DNA of 64,000 nucleotides, from the NCBI GenBank assembly GCA_001839685.1, contig MLAK01000716.1:120727-184726 (forward strand), in the 5' to 3' direction. A program made the position numbers and the translations under genes. The notes below the pieces were generated by a model that saw only the letters and a list, made by a program, of their open reading frames with translations, was not told the origin of the DNA and searched no databases. This document shows, piece after piece, positions 59,115-64,000 of this stretch. This DNA comes from Tritrichomonas foetus. Taxonomy: Eukaryota; Parabasalia; Tritrichomonadida; Tritrichomonadidae. How positions within the stretch are numbered: the stretch's first letter is position 1; each line of letters opens with the position of its first letter.

Positions 59115-60767
59115 TTACTTATAAATGGCGTCAAATGGAATTGGACCATCGAATTCTACCTTTGGAAGTGTCCATGTTGACTCGTTGAGCCATGTTAAAT
59201 CCTTTTCTTGTGCCTCTGGTGCATTTCTGTAGCTAGATGGTGAAAATTCGATTTCAATATCAGAAACCTTGAAGTTATCGAAGAGGTCCCAGCTCCTGCG
59301 GCGGTACATCTCCAATGTCTTGTATGGAAGGGCATAGAATCCGCAATCGAATGGATCGTTTGGTACATATTCTTCTGGATTTGGTTTGAGGATTTGGTTA
59401 AGTGCCCAGAATGGATATGTGATAGTTACTGATGAGATATTGCTTGGGTCAGTAACATCAATGAATTTTGTGTTATGGAGACCATTTGAAAGTGCTTCTG
59501 TTTCGGCATCACTCTTTCCTTGAAGAATGTATTTACCATCTTGTTTGCAAAATGCTGTATTCTTGCAAACAAGTAAATCTGAGTGCATTGTTCTTCCCTT
59601 TCCACGGATTCTGTGGATTTCTGTTCCGCATTTTGTATGGTCACCATTGTTTTGAACAACACAGTCATAATCTCCTGGAATCCAGTTTAATGGATTGTCG
59701 TGGTTTGGACACATCATTTCTTCGTTTTCAAGAGTACGATCACCAACCAAGAAATCAATAGAGTGTCCTGGTGTTGCTCCCCAAGAATTATGAAGGATGA
59801 ATGTTCCCTTCATTTCTGCGATGGATTCGCTTGGTGCAAAACGGTCGTTAAAGCGCCAGTTATCGTTATAACCAACAATATTCATGGCGTGGCCGCCAGA
59901 TTGTGTGATACGCTCGATGTTTTCAGATGTTGCAAAGATGGCATCACCTGTGCGTCCGCTAACAGTTAAAACATAACAGTAGGAGCCATCTTGAGCATAT
60001 GGGCAAGGTACTTCCTTCTTGACGCATTGATCCTTATCAGCATAGACGCTACCTTCGCATGGAACGAAGAAGTCCATACTTGCCATGCCGATTCCAATAC
60101 CGAGGGGTCTCTGGGCATCATAGAGGAGCTGCTTGACTCCACGAACGTCGTAAACTGTACGCATTGATTTGATCTTGAATTCGATTGGATTATTTTTCAC
60201 GGCTTCATCAAAACCGTCGCATTTGAAATCAGTTGATGGATCTTTAACATGTGTGTATGGACAGACTGATTCTGGGAGAATTGATTTGGCGAGTTCTGAA
60301 ATGGCCTCATAGAAATATTTGAGTGCCTCGATTTGATTATCGTTTGTTGAGTCGTCTTTCAAGAAACCACCGTAACCGCAAACTTTTTCTGTTGGATGGG
60401 CCTTGCACCAGTTTCCTAAAAAGGCTGTGAAGGCTTGAACGGAAATATTAACGTATTCGTCTTCTTTCATGTAGCCCTGGCGAATTCCTTGGGCTCTGTA
60501 CTGCGTCATGAGAAGATAAATCGTAGAAAAGGCCCAGCAAGTACCTCGGGAGTATTGATTTGTGGCTGGGAAGTAGTAAATTGGATCAACGCGGAAGTGG
60601 TCTGGCAAAAATGAATCTGGAAGAGCATCGGCGTATTGTTGAGCAAGGTAATCGAGTGGGCTTGGAATTGGATCCTTGGATTTCTTTAATGCTTGCATGC
60701 TGAAGTACAAAGAAACAACAAGGACTGGAATTAAGATGATATCGAGCACAATAAGGAAAATGGTCAT
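59115..60767 (-). CDS. Membrane-anchored papain-like (C1) cysteine protease
   Basis: A hydrophobic anchor directly after the first in-frame ATG (MTIFLIVLDIILIPVLVVSL) is followed by a papain-type catalytic domain. The Cys lies in SRGTCWAFST, with the oxyanion Gln in NQY just before, the His in SGGHAMNIVGY and the Asn in LHNSWG. The catalytic Cys is only about 77 residues from this ATG, leaving no room for a normal propeptide. A long insert and C-terminal extension follow (total 550 residues). The frame stays open upstream to a TTG at 60854 but has no ATG. An ATG at 60885 in another frame would connect through one base less in the six-T run at 60830-60835, so the true start is uncertain. Confidence 0.8.
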   Translation of the reverse strand: MTIFLIVLDIILIPVLVVSLYFSMQALKKSKDPIPSPLDYLAQQYADALPDSFLPDHFRVDPIYYFPATNQYSRGTCWAFSTIYLLMTQYRAQGIRQGYMKEDEYVNISVQAFTAFLGNWCKAHPTEKVCGYGGFLKDDSTNDNQIEALKYFYEAISELAKSILPESVCPYTHVKDPSTDFKCDGFDEAVKNNPIEFKIKSMRTVYDVRGVKQLLYDAQRPLGIGIGMASMDFFVPCEGSVYADKDQCVKKEVPCPYAQDGSYCYVLTVSGRTGDAIFATSENIERITQSGGHAMNIVGYNDNWRFNDRFAPSESIAEMKGTFILHNSWGATPGHSIDFLVGDRTLENEEMMCPNHDNPLNWIPGDYDCVVQNNGDHTKCGTEIHRIRGKGRTMHSDLLVCKNTAFCKQDGKYILQGKSDAETEALSNGLHNTKFIDVTDPSNISSVTITYPFWALNQILKPNPEEYVPNDPFDCGFYALPYKTLEMYRRRSWDLFDNFKVSDIEIEFSPSSYRNAPEAQEKDLTWLNESTWTLPKVEFDGPIPFDAIYK

Positions 60768-60885
60768 GCATCTGTTGTTGCAGCCAGAATTCTGTTGTTC
60801 ATTGACGAGAAGTGGATCGCCTCTCTCTATTTTTTGTATACCCGAAGTTCTCAAATTTTGTTGAAGTCTGTTCGAATGATATCAT

Positions 60886-61898
60886 TGACTTTTTCTTTGA
60901 AATTAACTCAACATCGTTTGAGCAAAAAGTGGTGATGTATGGAAACTTTTTATATACTTTATATTTGTAAAGCAGTGAATCGAAAACAATGAAAAACAAT
61001 GAAGAAACGAAAAAAAGTGTGAGGAAACTCACCAAAATTCTGAATTCCCAATTTATGAAATTTTTATTCATATGATCAAATAACAGAGATTTTCTAATGT
61101 TATTGATCATGCTAAATAAAAAATTAATTTTGTTTTGGATATGCCAATATGAAAATGTAAATCATCGCAAAAACCAAAATATTGATTACACAATCAACTT
61201 TTTATGCAAAATTACAATTTATGTTAACTGAGAACAACTTGCTCCAAATTGTAAAAACTCCTTAGAGATTGAATCTGACTTTGAATGAAACCAAAATCAA
61301 ATTATATGATTCACCAAAATTAGTTGATTATCAACTTTTTAGAGCATAATGTTCAAGATGCTTATCCAAACTGTTAAAAATATAAATGTCAAGAATATCT
61401 TTAACAAATAGAAAAATGTATTTCAACACAAGAGCATTTTTTTATACTTTAACGAGTGTATTTCTGCCAAATATACAAAAAATAATGGAGATCATGATGA
61501 TTCCTTCATGCTGGTAACATTCAGAACCACCAAATCCAAAGCATTTTATGAATAAATAAAGTTCAACCCATTTTTATTATTATTATTTCTCAAATAAGTC
61601 TAATAGTTCTGGAATGCTTTAAATCTCCTTAATAAGTGCAACTAAAATAGTAGACTTCAGAATAGAAATCTATTTCTATTTCTTGCCTATAGAATGAAGG
61701 GGAAAAAATAATAGTTGTATCAAAATTTCTTTATTTATATATATTAAACATAATACTAAATCGCATTAATTACAATAATTATAAACAATATAAATAATAG
61801 CTTGTCTTCAGCTAGAGGACAAGAATATCTTGCTCATGGGAAAAAATAATATCAATTTTCACAACAGGGAAAAAAAATGTTACACTATAAAGAATTCA
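60886..61898. other. Long intergenic region
   Basis: About 1 kb of A/T-rich DNA. Near the right end there is a short hairpin-like CTTGTC/GACAAG pair at about 61801-61823. A 103-codon frame overlapping the left side is not convincing. Confidence 0.5.
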
Positions 61899-63071
61899 TT
61901 AAATTGGATTTGAATTCTTGAAAGACACTGTTTCTGCATATCCAGAGGCTCTTTTATGTTTCAATGAATTTACAATATTTTTCTTCAAATCCAATTTCTG
62001 TGTAGAACATTTTGGCTTTGGCTGAACTATTTCTGTTTTATTTGGCATAATAATCAGCCCTTTTGTAAGTGAAGTTGATTCTCGAATTGGTGGCATTACT
62101 CCCAAAGGTTTCGTTTTGTTGTATTTTACATCTTTTCTGGTTAGATATTGAAGTGGCATATAGCGTTTAAATTCGTATTTTTGGTCTGGTCTTACAATTA
62201 AAACGCCTGCCATATTTCCGGCAATACCACAATAATTTGAAGCAGAAAAAACTGTGACAATCTGACCATTAAAACTCATTTCAACACCACCAGAAATACA
62301 TTCATGACCACGAACAATAATACTTCTTCTAACACCTCTTAAAAACGTTTCAAGCGCATCTTGCCCAAATAAAAATCCCATACCTCGTGTAGAATCTTTG
62401 AAATTATGAATACTGTCGTTTGGATCAGACCAAAGTAAAGATGTTTGTATTTGACCAGTAAATTCATCAGTTGGCTTCGGTATTGAAGATAATTGACTGA
62501 TTGAATACATATTTGGACCAATTCCGCCATGCACACATATCATATGGGAATCAACAAGAATTGAAAGGGGCATATAAGAAAAAGTTTTCAAAAACTCATC
62601 ATAAAGATCAGAATTTGGATAAAAGTATTGAATTTCATCATAGAATCCAAATTGGCTACATAAACTATGAAATTCATGATTTCCACGAATAATAAAAACA
62701 TTTTGAGGATGTAAAATTTTCAGTAAAAATACAATCAGACAAGTGTCAATTGAAAACTCGCCGCGATCAACAATGTCTCCTAAAAAGATAAATTTGTCAT
62801 TTTCGGGTAATCCGTGATTTTTTATGATTCTTAATAAATCGAGCAAATGGCCATGCAAGTCACCGATAATGATGCATGGGGATCTGGTGTCGAGCATTGA
62901 TGGTTCATTTCGGAAAATATTTAAAACTTTTGCCAAAATCATTTTGATATCATTTTCTGGATGAATTGAGAGTGTCATAAACATGGATTTCGATGCTATT
63001 TTTTCGATCTCTAATGCGGTGTACTTCAAATATTGATTTAGAATTTCATGACATCTGGAGATATCATTCAT
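61899..63071 (-). CDS. PP1-like serine/threonine phosphatase
   Basis: The 390-residue protein has all metal-binding signatures of the PPP family: GDLHGH, GDIVDRGEF, RGNHEF, then HGGIGP and the C-terminal RGHECISGG. Residues 1-45 are a helical lead and the last ~70 residues are a basic tail with Pro (KPLGVMPPIRES). It is closest to PP1-like enzymes and would remove phosphate from Ser/Thr. Two ATGs lie close together at the start; the first is used. Intact. Confidence 0.9.
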   Translation of the reverse strand: MNDISRCHEILNQYLKYTALEIEKIASKSMFMTLSIHPENDIKMILAKVLNIFRNEPSMLDTRSPCIIIGDLHGHLLDLLRIIKNHGLPENDKFIFLGDIVDRGEFSIDTCLIVFLLKILHPQNVFIIRGNHEFHSLCSQFGFYDEIQYFYPNSDLYDEFLKTFSYMPLSILVDSHMICVHGGIGPNMYSISQLSSIPKPTDEFTGQIQTSLLWSDPNDSIHNFKDSTRGMGFLFGQDALETFLRGVRRSIIVRGHECISGGVEMSFNGQIVTVFSASNYCGIAGNMAGVLIVRPDQKYEFKRYMPLQYLTRKDVKYNKTKPLGVMPPIRESTSLTKGLIIMPNKTEIVQPKPKCSTQKLDLKKNIVNSLKHKRASGYAETVSFKNSNPI

Positions 63072-64000
63072 ATAGTTTGATTTAAAAGTTGATAATCAAT
63101 CATTTTTGAATAGCTCGTTTTTCAAAAAGTTATTGAGTTTTGAATATAGAATATTCGAAATTGAATATGCGATATTTAAACGTCTAACTTTTTAAAAAGC
63201 ACATCAATTACATGATTGAAAAAAATTGAATGACAAGCGTCTGGTGTGAAAACTTTTCACGTTGAAAAGAGTCACATCAATAAAAGTGACGATTATAAAT
63301 GGTCAAATTTATTTTGCGACGTTAAAATATATTTACGACTCGATCAATTATCAAGCATTCTTTCAACGTTTTTCTTGACCGTAGTTCGAGATTTTATTTC
63401 CTTATTTCGAATCCAATAGTTGACGCAGCACTTAACAATCGTTATTTTCAATCACCCATTCTACAATCGCCAGATTGGCGACAAAGCTGCCCCAAATATT
63501 CTCTTTCCAATGACATATAACTTCATATGGTCATCCTAACAAATTGATTAATTAAGACTTTTTCACCATAGCTTCATCGAGTCAGATGGGTTCGGTTAAT
63601 TCAATTATGTAATTGAGTATTTCATTCTCTGGTTATTTGTTCTTGTGAAAAAAATAATAATTACTTCATTTTTCGAGTTTTTGGGATTTCGATTTTTGGC
63701 TGATTAATGTTATACTTTATCTAGTCGATGATATCTACCATGAATCATGAATTAATAAATAAAAACTTCATCTTTCGAATTAATCAATGTTTTTTGTTGA
63801 AAAAGCACTAGAACAAGAAAGAAAATAAAAAGGCAATGATGACGAATTGATGAGGTTGTGACGAATTTTGTTGAGATCAAAAGTTGACAAATCATGATTT
63901 GATGATGAAAAAAATCGATTATATTCTTCAATTTCTGAATGTTGAGAAATTTCATTGTTAAAGAAAAAAAGAAGAAAAAATCTATTTCACTTTCAACTTA
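63072..64000. other. Intergenic to window end
   Basis: About 930 bases. It contains a perfect 15-base palindrome GTGAAAACTTTTCAC at 63246-63260 and a small stem at 63467-63481 (TCGCCA/TGGCGA) enclosed by GCAGC/GCTGC. No gene is supported; the short open frame at 63752 lacks support. Confidence 0.5.

Noticed and set aside
60799..61110. 103-codon frame upstream of the protease
   Set aside because: Its only gene-like part is the short segment that may be the misplaced start of the protease; the rest is A/T-rich and hydrophobic by composition.

Overview
The window reads as nuclear DNA of a parabasalid protist, most likely Trichomonas vaginalis or a close relative. It is A+T-rich and its host genes are intronless as far as I can see. 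Host starts often follow a short initiator-like TCA(C/T)(A/T)(A/T) sequence, and ribosomal-protein genes carry a CCTTTT core motif just before the ATG. The encoded proteins (FH2 formin, BEACH, AIP1, BTB-like/coiled-coil proteins, a ubiquitin-eL40 fusion) are eukaryotic. Isolated N calls and one 661-base N run show draft-quality sequence, which matters wherever I report frameshifts.

Positions 1 to about 14,230 are the right-hand part of a Maverick/Polinton-type DNA virus-like transposon whose left end, polymerase and integrase lie outside the window. It carries a probable double-jelly-roll major capsid protein, an FtsK/A32-like packaging ATPase, a small amphipathic capsid-associated peptide, a 792-residue probable virion protein, a USP-type deubiquitinase and several coiled-coil proteins, one of them visibly broken. 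Gaps between genes are only 0 to about 60 bases. From 11,561 to 13,850 lies a cassette of seven tiny unrecognised genes on both strands. Six of them, all but 11865-12080, share an almost identical TCACTTCACTTTTAT-type 5' flank, which looks like an accessory or early gene island. The element edge holds 32-bp tandem repeats, an 18-bp repeat family and a long imperfect inverted repeat.

From 14,427 onward the DNA is host chromosome with ordinary gene spacing. In order it holds: a FOP/LisH-like protein; a PIN/auxin-efflux-type carrier; a secreted basic protein; a protein with the layout of the KAR5/GEX1/Brambleberry nuclear-fusion family; a satellite and assembly gap; a Pro/Ser-rich protein; a membrane J-protein; a diaphanous-type formin; a small coiled-coil protein; a multispan membrane protein; a repeat-rich type I surface protein; uS19; a BTB-like/coiled-coil protein; a coiled-coil protein; a small basic protein; AIP1/WDR1; a Lys-tailed membrane-anchored protein; a USP; an RRM-like/BTB-like protein; ubiquitin-eL40; eS28; a Golgi-type glycosyltransferase; a 2320-residue BEACH protein; a two-thioredoxin PDI; SFT2; a coiled-coil protein; a membrane-anchored papain-like protease; and a PP1-like phosphatase.

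Functionally the host part mixes actin control (formin, AIP1), secretory pathway (PDI, J-protein, SFT2, BEACH, glycosyltransferase), ubiquitin biology (USP, ubiquitin-eL40) and translation. The most interesting points are the Maverick accessory cassette with its common promoter, the Maverick-borne deubiquitinase, and the KAR5/GEX1-like protein in a lineage where sex has not been observed directly.
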